Positions 1 through 7,976 of a stretch of 20,267 nucleotides of DNA are shown in pieces. Every line of letters starts with the position of its first letter. The first letter of the stretch is position 1. The notes below the pieces were generated by a model. That model made no database searches and was not told where the DNA came from. It saw only the letters and a program-made list of their open reading frames with translations. The DNA lies in NCBI GenBank assembly GCA_034434895.1, contig DAOTYI010000261.1:1-20267 (forward strand). Reading direction: 5' to 3'. The translations under genes were made by a program, and so were the position numbers. This DNA is from DAOTXL01 sp034434895. GTDB taxonomy: Bacteria > Chloroflexota > Anaerolineae > JAAYZQ01.

Positions 1-1371
1 CCAGGCATAATCGCCCGAGGTGGCCTGAATGACGGCCACAGTCCGGCCACTGTCCGGTGCATTATAGGTGACGCTCGCCTGGCCATTGCCACCGGAGACC
101 ACAGCCGCGCCGCTGCTCAAGTTGCCATTCCCACTGAGAAGGGTAAAGTTGACCTGCGTGCCATCTGCGGCCGGTGCACCACCAATGTCGGTGACGGTGG
201 CGACGATGCCGGTACTGCCGCCGGCGACCAGGTCATCGTCCACAACGCTCAGGCTCAGGCTGTAGGGCGGCAAAGGGCCTTTGACCAACACCGCCCCGTT
301 GAGGGCCGCAACATTGACATTGGACAGCCCCCCGCCGCTCACGGTGTAGGAAGCACAGGTCACCGGGCTGCCGCTGCAGTTCATCACGTCGTACAGGGTC
401 GTGCCGTTAAAGGCAGGGTCCAGGCCGCTGACCGAGACGGTGTGGGACGAACTGCCATCCCGGTTAAGCACAATCACCGCCAGGTCGGTCGTGGCGATGG
501 TGCGGGCATAGGCATAGACCTTGTTGCTATCATCGGTCAACAAAGTGGTGATCTCGCCGCTGCGCAGCACAGAGTAGCGTCCCCGCAAAACCGCCAGCCT
601 GCGGAAATGGGCCTGCAGGTCCATATCCGGCGTGCGGCCCTGGTCGGCCCAGGGGTAGGGAGCGCGGTTGTAGGGGTCGTCCTGCCACCAGGTGCCGTCC
701 CACACGCCGTCAGGGGCCAGGGCCGCCTCGTCGCCGTAGTAGAGGGTCGGCGCACCCGGGTAGGTGAACTGAAAGATGCCCAGGAACCTGAACTTGTCCC
801 TGGCCGTGCTGGAGTTGTCGTTGGATATCTTTTTCAGCAGAAACAGAACCCGGTTGGTATCGTGCGAACCCATCAGGTTCATCATGGCGTACCAGGCCGG
901 CGAGGGATAATCCTCCTGGATGCTTTTGAGGCGGTTGTCGAATTGGGAGACCGAGATCCCGGTGATCGCGCCGCTGGCGCTGCCGTCGTTGCTATCGTTG
1001 TCCTCAAACCTGGTGCCGCCGGTGCAGCCATTGCCGGAGCAGCCGTCAAACATCCAGCTCAACACCGCACTGCGGAAACGATAGTTCATGACGCTGTCCC
1101 ACTGATCCCCCACCAGCCAGGCGCTGGCGTCCCCCCACCTCTCGCCGAGCAGGGCCGCGTCGGCCTTTTGGGCCCGGGCCGCCGTGCGGAAGCCAGACCA
1201 GTAATCGGTATCATCGCCGCTCCCCGTCCCGGCATCTACCTCATCACCCACATCAAAGCGCCAGCCATCTGCTCCCTGGCCGAGCCAGTAGCAACCCACC
1301 GACCCGGGGCCGCCAGCATAGAGATAGTTGCGCACCGCGTCCAGACCGCTGTTCAACTTGGGCAGGGTATC
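1..1371 (-). pseudogene. C-terminal half of interrupted GH13 alpha-amylase, with Ig-like domain (left-truncated)
   Basis: This is the direct in-frame continuation of the 1372-2907 reading frame after a TAA at 1372-1374. I translated most of it codon by codon and found no stop down to base 1. It holds the rest of the GH13 barrel: DTLPKLNSG right after the stop, GWRFDVGDEVD with the catalytic nucleophile Asp at 1252-1254, LLGERW with the acid/base Glu at 1141-1143, and NLMGSHDTNR (region IV). A TYPGAPTLYYGDEA motif follows near 721-780. After a C-terminal beta domain, about 1-265 encodes an Ig-like domain of the invasin/Big_1 type (DDDLVAGGSTGIVATVTD, with VNFTLLSGNGNLSSGAAV further on). The gene leaves the window at base 1. 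The sequence looks functional apart from the stop, so a recent nonsense mutation, a sequencing error or readthrough are all possible. No convincing restart codon with a ribosome binding site is evident just downstream of the stop. Confidence 0.8.
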
Positions 1372-2907
1372 TTAGGTCCACCACATCTCATAGTCCAGGG
1401 TGAGGTTGCCCGGCGTGCCGTCGTAGCAGCGGGCCGTGCCCGACTTGAAGGTGAACCAACTGCGCCACGAACTGGCCGTACTTTCACACGCCCCGCTCTG
1501 GTCGTTGGAGCCGGGAGTGGTCGGATTGCCATCGGCATCCCAGCGGCTGTAACGGTCGAAATATTTGCTATCGGACGAGACATGGTTGAACACGCCGTCC
1601 AGGATGAGCTTGATGCCACGCGCTTCAGCCTGTTCGGCCAGGGTCTGGAAGAGGGTCAGGTCGCCAAAATAGGGGTCAATGAGCAGGTAATCCTGCGTGT
1701 CGTACAGGTGGTTAGATGGAGCTTTGAAGATCGGGTTGAGATAGAGGGCCGTCACCCCCAACTGTTGCAGGTAATCCAGATTGTCAATTATACCCTGCAG
1801 GTCGCCGCCGTAGAACTGATTGCTGTACTCGTTGGGGCAGGTCGAGCCACGCGGGTCGCACAGATCCTCGGTCCAGGCCAGCTTGCGCACCGTCTGCCCG
1901 TAAATCCAGTCGCCGTCCTGGACCGGGTCGTTGTCGCCGTTGCCGTTGCGGAAGCGGTCGGGGAAAATCTGATAGATGACGGCGTTGCGCAGCCAATCGG
2001 GGGTGGTGAAATTCTGGTCATAGACGGTGATCTGGTAGCTGTTGTTATAGGCTGTCCCCTGATCACTTTCACCCTGCCCCCAGCCACCGCCGTACAGCTT
2101 GGGGTCATCGTCCCGGTAGTAAGCCGTCGCCGTGCCGTCGGTGGCTTTGAAAATGTAATAGAGGATGGTCGGGTTGGTCGGAATCGAGACGCTCTGCTGC
2201 CAGTAGGTCACCCCACCCAGAGAAGCATCGGAGCCGTGGCCGGCAAAGTCGAGCGTGTACCAGTTCTCCACATTGGTGCGGTCGTTGTAGACCCGGATCT
2301 GGGGCGCCGCGTTGAGGTCGTCCATGCAGGTGCGGAAGGTGAGGGTGACGGTGCCCTGATCGGTCCTGACCGCGCCAAAGGGGTTGCGATAATCGGTCGA
2401 GAAAGAGTTGTGCCCCAGGCCGTTCCAATAGACATCGTTGTTGCCCTGTGAGGCGTTATTGCACGAGCCGCCGGCAGTGTCCATAACCAGCCTGCCATTG
2501 CCGCCGGTCTGCCAGTAGGGAGTTCCATCGGTGCAATAGGCTGTGAATTCATACAGGCCCACATCCGGGGAAATGGTGACCCGGTACCGGTCGTTGTTCC
2601 CGACATCGGAATCGTAGGTCATGGCCGTGTCGGCGATGTTGCTCCAGGCACCGCCCCAGAAAGGTAGCGTGCCCCAGTGCAGATAGCAACTGATACCGGG
2701 GCCCTGGCCAGGGTAATTGGTCACCCCATCTTTCCAGACCTCGACATAGACTGTCAGCGATTGGCCCACGGTTTTGTAGGTGGTTGAGCCACCGGCCGGC
2801 TCCATGTTCCCCACCCAGCCCAGGTCGGCATCAACCGTCCGGACCACAACCAGAGTCAGCCCTGCCAGGGCAGCCACGAAGAAGAGGCGAAAAGCAATTC
2901 TGTTCAT
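1372..2907 (-). CDS. N-terminal half of secreted GH13 alpha-amylase/neopullulanase-like enzyme, ends at premature stop
   Basis: The 511-residue product is the front part of an extracellular alpha-glucan hydrolase. It has a signal peptide (MNRIAFRLFFVAALAGL..., likely cleaved near VDA/DLG). Two beta-sandwich, CBM34/CBM-like stretches follow up to about residue 300. The GH13 barrel then starts at DWLRNAVIYQIFPDRF (about 304-319), with YGGDLQGIIDNLDYLQQLG and conserved region I DGVFNH (about 437-442). Translation ends in EMWWT followed by TAA, about 39 codons before the catalytic nucleophile, so this fragment alone cannot be catalytic. The ATG at 2907 is preferred because it begins a clean signal peptide and follows a GGGGGAG ribosome binding site, although the spacing is short. 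A frame-compatible ATG at 2928 and a TTG at 2940 are alternatives. It lies 39 bp after the aminotransferase gene on the same strand. The fold family is clear; the exact substrate (starch, pullulan, cyclodextrin) is not. Confidence 0.85.
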   Translation of the reverse strand: MNRIAFRLFFVAALAGLTLVVVRTVDADLGWVGNMEPAGGSTTYKTVGQSLTVYVEVWKDGVTNYPGQGPGISCYLHWGTLPFWGGAWSNIADTAMTYDSDVGNNDRYRVTISPDVGLYEFTAYCTDGTPYWQTGGNGRLVMDTAGGSCNNASQGNNDVYWNGLGHNSFSTDYRNPFGAVRTDQGTVTLTFRTCMDDLNAAPQIRVYNDRTNVENWYTLDFAGHGSDASLGGVTYWQQSVSIPTNPTILYYIFKATDGTATAYYRDDDPKLYGGGWGQGESDQGTAYNNSYQITVYDQNFTTPDWLRNAVIYQIFPDRFRNGNGDNDPVQDGDWIYGQTVRKLAWTEDLCDPRGSTCPNEYSNQFYGGDLQGIIDNLDYLQQLGVTALYLNPIFKAPSNHLYDTQDYLLIDPYFGDLTLFQTLAEQAEARGIKLILDGVFNHVSSDSKYFDRYSRWDADGNPTTPGSNDQSGACESTASSWRSWFTFKSGTARCYDGTPGNLTLDYEMWWT

Positions 2908-2946
2908 CTTCTCCCCCTTCCCAGCCATCAATGGAAACAACAGAGA

Positions 2947-4182
2947 TCAGGCCGGAGTCGAGGGCTCCAGCCGGTCTTTTCCGCCTGAAGGCTCCACTCC
3001 CATTGCCTGGCTCATCTCAGCACTCAGGACCCGGCCCAGCACCTCCACCCCGGCCCGGATCTTGTCCGGCGGCACAAAGCTGAAGGCCAGGCGCAGATGC
3101 TGGCCGGTGGGTTGTTCGGCGAAGAAGGGATCGCCCGCCGGGATGAGCAGCTTCTGGTCTCTGGCCCGCTCCGCCACCTGGACAGCCCGCAGCGGTTCGG
3201 GCAGGGTCAGCCAGATGAAAAAGCCGCCCCCCGGCCGGGTCCAGCCCACACCGCCGGGCATATGCGCCGCCAGGGCCTCCAGGGCCACGTCGCGCCGTTC
3301 ACGATACACCTGGCGCAGGCGCTCGATGTGCGGCTCCAGCAGCCCCTCCCGACAATACTCGGCCAGGATATTGGCCACCAGCGGGTTGGCCCCGCCGCCC
3401 ATACAGCGCAGCCCGCTGGCGATGAACCGCTCGATCCACCCCGGCGGCCCCAACAGCCAGCCCAGCCGCAAGCCGGGGGCCAGGATTTTGGAAAAGCTGC
3501 CGATGCGCAGCACCCGCCGCCCGCCATCGAGGGCAAAGAGGGAAGGGGGCACCTGCCCCTCGTAGGCCAGGTCGCGGTACACGTCATCCTCGACCACCAA
3601 CAGGTTATACCGTGCTGCCAGCTCCAACACGGCCGGACGTCGGTCGGCAGCCAGGGTGATGCCGCTGGGGTTCTGAAAGTTGGGGATGAGATAGAGCAGC
3701 CGTGCCCGCTCGCCGCGCCGGTCCAGGGCCGTCAGGCGGTCGGCCAGAGCCTCCACCTGCACCCCCCCCTCATCGGTGGTGATTTGCAACGGGCGCAGGC
3801 CGTGGTCGCGGAAGAGCTGCAGCGTCTCGTGATAGGTTGGCGCTTCGACCAGCACCAGGTCGCCGGGCCGGGTGAAGAGGGTGCATAGATGGTCCAGCGC
3901 CTGCGCCGACCCGCCGGTAAGCATGATCTGCGGGCGCGCCACGTGGAGGCCCTCGTCGCGGGCCAGTTTCTCGCCCAGGTAGTCGATCAGCGGGCCGTAG
4001 CCCTGCTCCGGGCCATATTGCAGGGCCAGCTCCGGCCGCCCGCGCAGCACCCGGTCGGCTGCCCGCCGCAGTTCCCCTGCCGGGAAGGTGGCCGGATCGG
4101 GCAGGCCATAAATGAAAGAGATCGTGCCCGGCGGCCCGGCGGCCTGTACCGAAGCCAGGGGGTCATATCTTTCCTCTTCCAT
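2947..4182 (-). CDS. PLP-dependent aminotransferase (class I/II, LysN/MocR-like catalytic domain)
   Basis: A 411-residue fold-type I aminotransferase, expected to be cytosolic and to move an amino group between an amino acid and a 2-oxo acid using PLP. Visible marks are YGPEQGYGPLIDYLG (about 56-70), the GGSAQALD cofactor-phosphate loop (90-97), PNFQNPSG with Asn171, VVEDDVYRDLAY with Asp199/Asp200 and Tyr203, the Schiff-base lysine Lys232 in SFSKILAPGLRLGW, and a late HLRLAF segment with the likely carboxylate-binding Arg. The class resembles 2-aminoadipate transaminase and the catalytic half of MocR regulators, but there is no N-terminal GntR helix-turn-helix, so it is an enzyme. The ATG at 4182 follows a G-rich GGGGGGGACGG ribosome binding site. 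A longer frame extends to 4383 but runs inside the upstream iron-sulfur gene and is not real. The amino-acid substrate cannot be read from sequence. Confidence 0.88.
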   Translation of the reverse strand: MEEERYDPLASVQAAGPPGTISFIYGLPDPATFPAGELRRAADRVLRGRPELALQYGPEQGYGPLIDYLGEKLARDEGLHVARPQIMLTGGSAQALDHLCTLFTRPGDLVLVEAPTYHETLQLFRDHGLRPLQITTDEGGVQVEALADRLTALDRRGERARLLYLIPNFQNPSGITLAADRRPAVLELAARYNLLVVEDDVYRDLAYEGQVPPSLFALDGGRRVLRIGSFSKILAPGLRLGWLLGPPGWIERFIASGLRCMGGGANPLVANILAEYCREGLLEPHIERLRQVYRERRDVALEALAAHMPGGVGWTRPGGGFFIWLTLPEPLRAVQVAERARDQKLLIPAGDPFFAEQPTGQHLRLAFSFVPPDKIRAGVEVLGRVLSAEMSQAMGVEPSGGKDRLEPSTPA

Positions 4183-4216
4183 CCCGTCCCCCCCTTTTCG
4201 GGCAGTTCGCCGCCTG

Positions 4217-4690
4217 CTATTTGCCCCTGGCCACCGCCTCGATCGCCTCGATGATCTTGACATACCCTGTGCAGCGGCACAGGTTGCCGGCAATGGCCTC
4301 CTTGATCTCGTCCCGGCTGGGGTGAGGGTTGACATCCAGCAGCGCCTTGGCCGACAGGATAAAGCCGGGGATACAGTAGCCACATTGCACCGCCCCGTGC
4401 TCGATGAACGCCTCCTGCAGGGGGTGCAGGCGCTCGCCGTCGCTCAGACCTTCAATGGTGACAACCTGCCGTCCCTGGGCGCGCAGCGCCGGCAGCAGGC
4501 AGGACAGCACCGCCTGGCCATCCAGGATCACCGTACAGGCTCCGCATTCACCTTCATTGCAGCCGATCTTGGTGCCGGTCAGCCCCAGGCGCTCGCGCAG
4601 CACATCCACCAGCAGCTCGTCGGCCCCTACCTCAACCGTGATCGAGCGCCCATTGACGGTCATCGTGAGGGGATAGGTCTTGGGTTCCAT
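4217..4690 (-). CDS. [2Fe-2S] subunit of a xanthine dehydrogenase/CO dehydrogenase-family hydroxylase
   Basis: 157 residues, the usual length for the small electron-transfer subunit (CoxS/XdhC/NdhS type) of molybdenum hydroxylases. An N-terminal plant-ferredoxin domain carries CNEGECGAC (Cys44, 49, 52) and Cys64. The C-terminal four-helix domain carries CGYC (Cys103, 106) and CRC (Cys138, 140). Both [2Fe-2S] clusters therefore have all their ligands. Its expected role is to pass electrons from the Mo cofactor to the FAD subunit. It starts 3 bp after the stop of the FAD-subunit gene, with AGGAG in front of the ATG, so the two are certainly co-transcribed. The large molybdopterin subunit that completes this enzyme is not adjacent: the next gene downstream is an aminotransferase. 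The physiological substrate is unknown. Confidence 0.92.
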   Translation of the reverse strand: MEPKTYPLTMTVNGRSITVEVGADELLVDVLRERLGLTGTKIGCNEGECGACTVILDGQAVLSCLLPALRAQGRQVVTIEGLSDGERLHPLQEAFIEHGAVQCGYCIPGFILSAKALLDVNPHPSRDEIKEAIAGNLCRCTGYVKIIEAIEAVARGK

Positions 4691-4693
4691 CGG

Positions 4694-5575
4694 TTACTCC
4701 TGTTGCTCCCGTGCCTGGGCCGCCGCCCGCGTCAGGCCCCGCCGCACCAACACTTTGAGCACCTCGAGGCGATACTCCCTGGAGGCGCGGAGCAGGCTGG
4801 TGCGGGGTTGGGCTTCGGCAGCGGCGATTTCGGCTGCCCGGGCAAAGGTCTCCTCGTCTGCCGGGCGACCGGCCAGGAACGCCTCGGCTTGCCTGGCGCG
4901 GAAGGGCACAGGGGCCACCGGTCCCAGCCCGATGCGCGCCCAGGCCAGGCGCTCCCCCTCTCCGTCCAACGCCAGGCTGACCCCACAGTTGAGGATGGGC
5001 AACACCAGCGCCCGTCGCCGGCCGATCCGCTCCCAGGCCGAACCCTGACGGGCCCCCAGCGCCGGGAAACGGATGGCCACGAGCATCTGGCGCGTGGGGT
5101 CCACCGCCGAGCGGCCCGGTCCGACAAACAGTTCGCCGATGGGCCGCCAGCGCTGCCCCTCCCGGTCCACCACCCGGGCTTCGGCCTCAAGGGCCATCAG
5201 AGCCACGCTGCCATCGGCCGCTGGCATGGCATTAACCACATTGCCGGCCAGGGTCGCCACCGTCTGGATCTGCAGCGCCCCGACCGTCGCCGCCGCTTCG
5301 GCCAGCACCCGTGCCCGCTCCCGGATCAGAGGCGACTCCTTAATCTGGCGGAAAGTGACGTTAGAGCCGAGCACAATCCACTCCCCCTCCTGCTCGATCC
5401 GGTCCAGGCCGGGGATGCGCGTCACATCCACCAGACACTCGACGGTGCGCTTCCCCTCCTGCAGCTCGAGGATCAGGTCGGTGCCGCCAGCGATCAGCCG
5501 TGCCCGGCCATCGTACCGGGCCAGGATCTCGACCGCTTCTTCCACCGAGGCTGGAATCTCATATGCCTGCCACAT
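4694..5575 (-). CDS. FAD-binding subunit of a xanthine dehydrogenase/CO dehydrogenase-family hydroxylase
   Basis: 293 residues, normal length for the CoxM/XdhB medium subunit. The N-terminal FAD_binding_5 fold includes ARLIAGGTDLILELQ (about residues 25-39) and the second flavin loop TLAGNVVNAMPAADGSVAL, where the family more often has T-I-G-G-N. The C-terminal region matches the CO_deh_flav_C type. It would accept electrons from the [2Fe-2S] subunit encoded 3 bp downstream. The ATG at 5575 begins MWQAYEIPASVEEAVEILA, a typical start for this family; the ribosome binding site is weak (AAAGGGGCG). The 275 bp upstream hold no molybdenum subunit, only a spacer with a copy of the interspersed repeat. 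The partner must lie elsewhere or have been lost. No strong sigma-70 promoter is evident upstream. Confidence 0.92.
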   Translation of the reverse strand: MWQAYEIPASVEEAVEILARYDGRARLIAGGTDLILELQEGKRTVECLVDVTRIPGLDRIEQEGEWIVLGSNVTFRQIKESPLIRERARVLAEAAATVGALQIQTVATLAGNVVNAMPAADGSVALMALEAEARVVDREGQRWRPIGELFVGPGRSAVDPTRQMLVAIRFPALGARQGSAWERIGRRRALVLPILNCGVSLALDGEGERLAWARIGLGPVAPVPFRARQAEAFLAGRPADEETFARAAEIAAAEAQPRTSLLRASREYRLEVLKVLVRRGLTRAAAQAREQQE

Positions 5576-5715
5576 TGTTCGCCCCTTTGTTGCGATTGGA
5601 TTGCCCGTTCAAGATAGCACAGGCGGGACCATCTATCGTACAACAGTGTGGTCCAGCAGGAACGACAGAATCCTGGCTCTAACTCGACCGTAGAGTCCAC
5701 TCACAATAAGGAATT

Positions 5716-5856
5716 CCACCACAACGGCCCAAAGACACCAAGGAATTTCCCTAAATCTTTGAGTCTTGGTGGTTAAAATTTTTGATGAGTTTGGGGCAAT
5801 TGGCTTGTTGTGCATGAACTCTCGTGTCTTTGGTAGCTTTCAAACCGGCTCTAACC
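5716..5856 (-). repeat. Interspersed intergenic repeat, copy A
   Basis: The spacer 5576-5850 has no credible gene. On the minus strand the 42 nt from 5856 down to 5815 read GGTTAGAGCCGGTTTGAAAG followed by CTACCAAAGACACGAG. They align without gaps to copies B (9623-9664) and C (14612-14653). The head overlaps the stop codon of the SPFH gene (TAG at 5851-5853). A second, diverged and inverted set of CCAAAGACACCAAGG-like words lies at 5716-5745, and CTTTGAGTCTTGGTGG at 5757-5772 gives a 7-bp inverted pair (CACCAAG 5736-5742 / CTTGGTG 5765-5771). The function is unknown. Confidence 0.7.
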
Positions 5857-6894
5857 GGCCAGGTACTCGTCTATCGCCTTTTTGGCGATCCGGTAGCTGG
5901 CGCCGATCTTTTTGGCCTTCAGCTCACCCGACTGGATGACCGCCAGCACATCCTCCTCACTGACACGCATATAGGCCGCCGCTTCCGACAGGGTCATGAT
6001 CTCCGGAACGGCGGCCGGAGCCGGAGGAGCCGCCTGAGGGGCCATCGCCTGGCCCAACGCCTGAGCCACCGCAGCCCCCATGCCCATACCGGCCCCCAGG
6101 CCCACCCCTGCGCCGGCCAGACCGCCGCCACCGCCGCCTGCCTGGGCCGCGTCACGGATGCCGCGCGCCGCCTGGAACTGCAGGTACTTTTGCATGTCGC
6201 CGATGGCCCCCATCTGGGCCCGCTCGTCAATCGCTTTGGCCGTCTCTTCGGTGGGGCTGATGGAGTTGACATACAGGGCCTTGAGCTGGACACCCAGGTT
6301 GGCAAAATCGGTCTGGACCTTGGCCTTGGCTCCGGCCCCGATCTCGTCGTACAGGGCGGGCAGGTCGAACAGCCCTTTCCCCATCTCGCCCAGCAGATCG
6401 GTCAGCCGGGCGACGATGATGCTGCGCAGAAAACGGGTGATCTGATCCGTCTGGTACAGGCCCTGGGCGCCGACAATCTTGTTGACAAAGAGCGCCGGAT
6501 CGTTGACCTGGAGCGAGTAGGTGCCAAAGGCCCGCAGCCGCACCAGGCCCAGGTCCACATCGCGCAGCGGGATCGGTTCGGCTGTGCCCCACTTCTGGTC
6601 CAGGAACTCGCGCATGTTGACGAAATAGACCTCGGCGGTAAAGGGGGTCTGGCCGCCCGTCGCCGCGCCGATCAGGCCGGTCAGCAGCGGGGCATTGGCC
6701 ACGGTGATGGTGTGCCGACCTGGGCCAAAGGTGTCATACGCCTTGCCGTCGCGGAAAAAGACCGCCTGTTGGAACTCGCGGACGATGACCTGCGAGCCAA
6801 AGCGGAAATCTCCCGACCCATATTCCGGCAGCCGTCGCACCATCTCATCCGGCTGCTGATTGGGAACTTCGATCACGTCAATAATTCGTGCCAT
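5851..6894 (-). CDS. SPFH/Band 7 domain protein with C-terminal excisionase-type helix-turn-helix
   Basis: 347 residues. Residues about 20-240 form an SPFH (stomatin/prohibitin-like) domain of the YdjI/'virion core protein' type, with QQAVFFRDGKAYDTFGPGRH, QKWGTAEPIPLRDVD and LKALYVNSISPTEETAKAID. These proteins usually scaffold membrane microdomains or large oligomers. A glycine-rich hinge (251-275) and a Pro/Ala linker (286-297) lead to residues 300-347, which begin TLSEAAAYMRVSEEDVLAVI and end YRIAKKAIDEYLAG. That matches the excisionase/MerR-like DNA-binding family (HTH_17). Many relatives end in a zinc ribbon instead. No transmembrane helix or signal peptide is evident. The ATG at 6894 is preceded by GGGGAG, 16 bp after the coiled-coil gene, so it is the last gene of the YccF operon. 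The role of the DNA-binding tail is unknown; it could also act as a protein-protein module. Confidence 0.87.
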   Translation of the reverse strand: MARIIDVIEVPNQQPDEMVRRLPEYGSGDFRFGSQVIVREFQQAVFFRDGKAYDTFGPGRHTITVANAPLLTGLIGAATGGQTPFTAEVYFVNMREFLDQKWGTAEPIPLRDVDLGLVRLRAFGTYSLQVNDPALFVNKIVGAQGLYQTDQITRFLRSIIVARLTDLLGEMGKGLFDLPALYDEIGAGAKAKVQTDFANLGVQLKALYVNSISPTEETAKAIDERAQMGAIGDMQKYLQFQAARGIRDAAQAGGGGGGLAGAGVGLGAGMGMGAAVAQALGQAMAPQAAPPAPAAVPEIMTLSEAAAYMRVSEEDVLAVIQSGELKAKKIGASYRIAKKAIDEYLAG

Positions 6895-6910
6895 TCCTGC
6901 TCTCCCCTTT

Positions 6911-7486
6911 CTACAGGCTTTCCGCCGTCCCTGCTTGCAGAATCACCTCACGGCGATGGTTAAAGGTCAGGTTGGCCTGATCCACCGTGCGCGTCAGGTC
7001 GGCGATGGCTTCCTCCACCTTCTCCTGGGCAGTGATAGCCGAGGTCACCCGATCCACATCGGCCGCCATCTGGTCCACGAACTCGAGCATCCTGTTGTCA
7101 AACTCGTACAGAGCGTCCAACTGCTCCTCCTTGACCTTGACCGCGTCGAACAGCCCGGCATAGCCGTACGATGCGGTGCGGATGCGGTCAATGAGCAGTT
7201 GCAGTTTCATGGCAACCCGCTCCAGATCGTCCAGGAATTCGATCTGGGCCCGGTTGACAAGCTCCATTTGCAGCTCAGAGATCCGTGCCCGCTGGTCATC
7301 CAGCCTGGCAGCCACCTCCATCCGCAGAAGCCTGTCCGCCTCGCGCCGCAGTTCCTTTTCTTTGTAGCCCTTGTAACCGGGGATCTTTTTCACCAGTTTT
7401 TCCAGGCCCCCCAGGGCCGCCTCCACGGTCTCCCGCAGATCGCCCTCCTGCCCCCTCACAGCCTCAACCGCTTCTTCCAGACTCAT
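6911..7486 (-). CDS. Conserved coiled-coil protein of unknown function, SPFH partner
   Basis: 191 residues, charged and almost entirely predicted helical. It has no signal peptide or membrane segment, so it should be cytosolic. A basic segment KKIPGYKGYKEKELRREADR (about 33-52) precedes long heptad-like stretches. I do not recognise a named domain, though this type of protein is familiar next to SPFH genes. The start is well supported: the ATG at 7486 follows AGGAGGTGA (7496-7504), an exact anti-Shine-Dalgarno complement, though about 9 nt away. It sits 43 bp after the YccF gene and 16 bp before the SPFH gene, so the three are probably one transcript and the product probably works with the SPFH oligomer. 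The function is an inference from context only. Confidence 0.8.
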   Translation of the reverse strand: MSLEEAVEAVRGQEGDLRETVEAALGGLEKLVKKIPGYKGYKEKELRREADRLLRMEVAARLDDQRARISELQMELVNRAQIEFLDDLERVAMKLQLLIDRIRTASYGYAGLFDAVKVKEEQLDALYEFDNRMLEFVDQMAADVDRVTSAITAQEKVEEAIADLTRTVDQANLTFNHRREVILQAGTAESL

Positions 7487-7529
7487 CTTCTGTTTTCACC
7501 TCCTGAATTGATTGGATCGAATCAACACC

Positions 7530-7958
7530 TCAGGTCCGCATCAGCGTGGTAAGCGCCGGCAGCCGGTTGAACATCCAGATGCCCAACGGCAGGCCGATCA
7601 CCGTGGCGCACAGGACCCACGCCGCGTTGGACCACAGCAAGCTCAGCCACCAACCGACCAGCACAAAGTAGAGCAAACGGAGCGGCCAGGGGCGTTGGGG
7701 CAGGCCGGTCGTCCGCATCTCAAACCGGTCGCCGCCGTCGGAAGCCACCACCATCTGCGGCATGGGCCGCAGGGTGAGCACCTGGGGCACCCGGTTCAGC
7801 ATCCACAGGCCCAACGGCAGGCCGATGACGGTGATGTTCAGGAACCAGGCGATGTTGATCCAGACCCCCGTGGCCCACCAGCCAAAGAGAAAGAAATAGA
7901 GGATTCGCAACAGCAGCGGCACACCTGGCTCCCGGACAACAGCTCTCGTGCGGCTCAT
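7530..7958 (-). CDS. YccF-family membrane protein with two tandem YccF units
   Basis: 142 residues built from two copies of the YccF domain. Unit 1 (about 14-64) contains LRILYFFLFGWWATGVWINI and TVIGLPLGLWMLNRVP. Unit 2 (about 90-140) contains LRLLYFVLVGWWLSLLWSNA and TVIGLPLGIWMFNRLP. Each unit gives about two membrane segments, so four in total, with a short polar linker between. YccF is an uncharacterised inner-membrane family, so no reaction can be assigned. The ATG at 7958 has a GGGGGGAAG ribosome binding site. It is the first gene of an operon with the coiled-coil and SPFH genes, driven by the promoter at 8009-8037, and its leader contains a hairpin at 7977-7999. The SPFH association suggests a membrane-organising or membrane-stress role (inference). 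Confidence 0.88.
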   Translation of the reverse strand: MSRTRAVVREPGVPLLLRILYFFLFGWWATGVWINIAWFLNITVIGLPLGLWMLNRVPQVLTLRPMPQMVVASDGGDRFEMRTTGLPQRPWPLRLLYFVLVGWWLSLLWSNAAWVLCATVIGLPLGIWMFNRLPALTTLMRT

Positions 7959-7976
7959 CGTCTTCCCCCCTGAGCT

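Noticed and set aside
442..2451. 669-codon open frame on the plus strand opposite the amylase gene
   Set aside because: It is in register with the real codons on the other strand, has a low-complexity Val/Ala/Gly/Arg translation with no domain, and the minus strand shows clear GH13 motifs.
4183..4383. N-terminal extension of the aminotransferase to 4383
   Set aside because: It lies inside the iron-sulfur gene in another frame, and the family N-terminus begins at the ATG at 4182 with a ribosome binding site.
4112..5617. 501-codon plus-strand open frame opposite the FAD and iron-sulfur genes
   Set aside because: Antisense shadow spanning two real genes; no motif in the translation.
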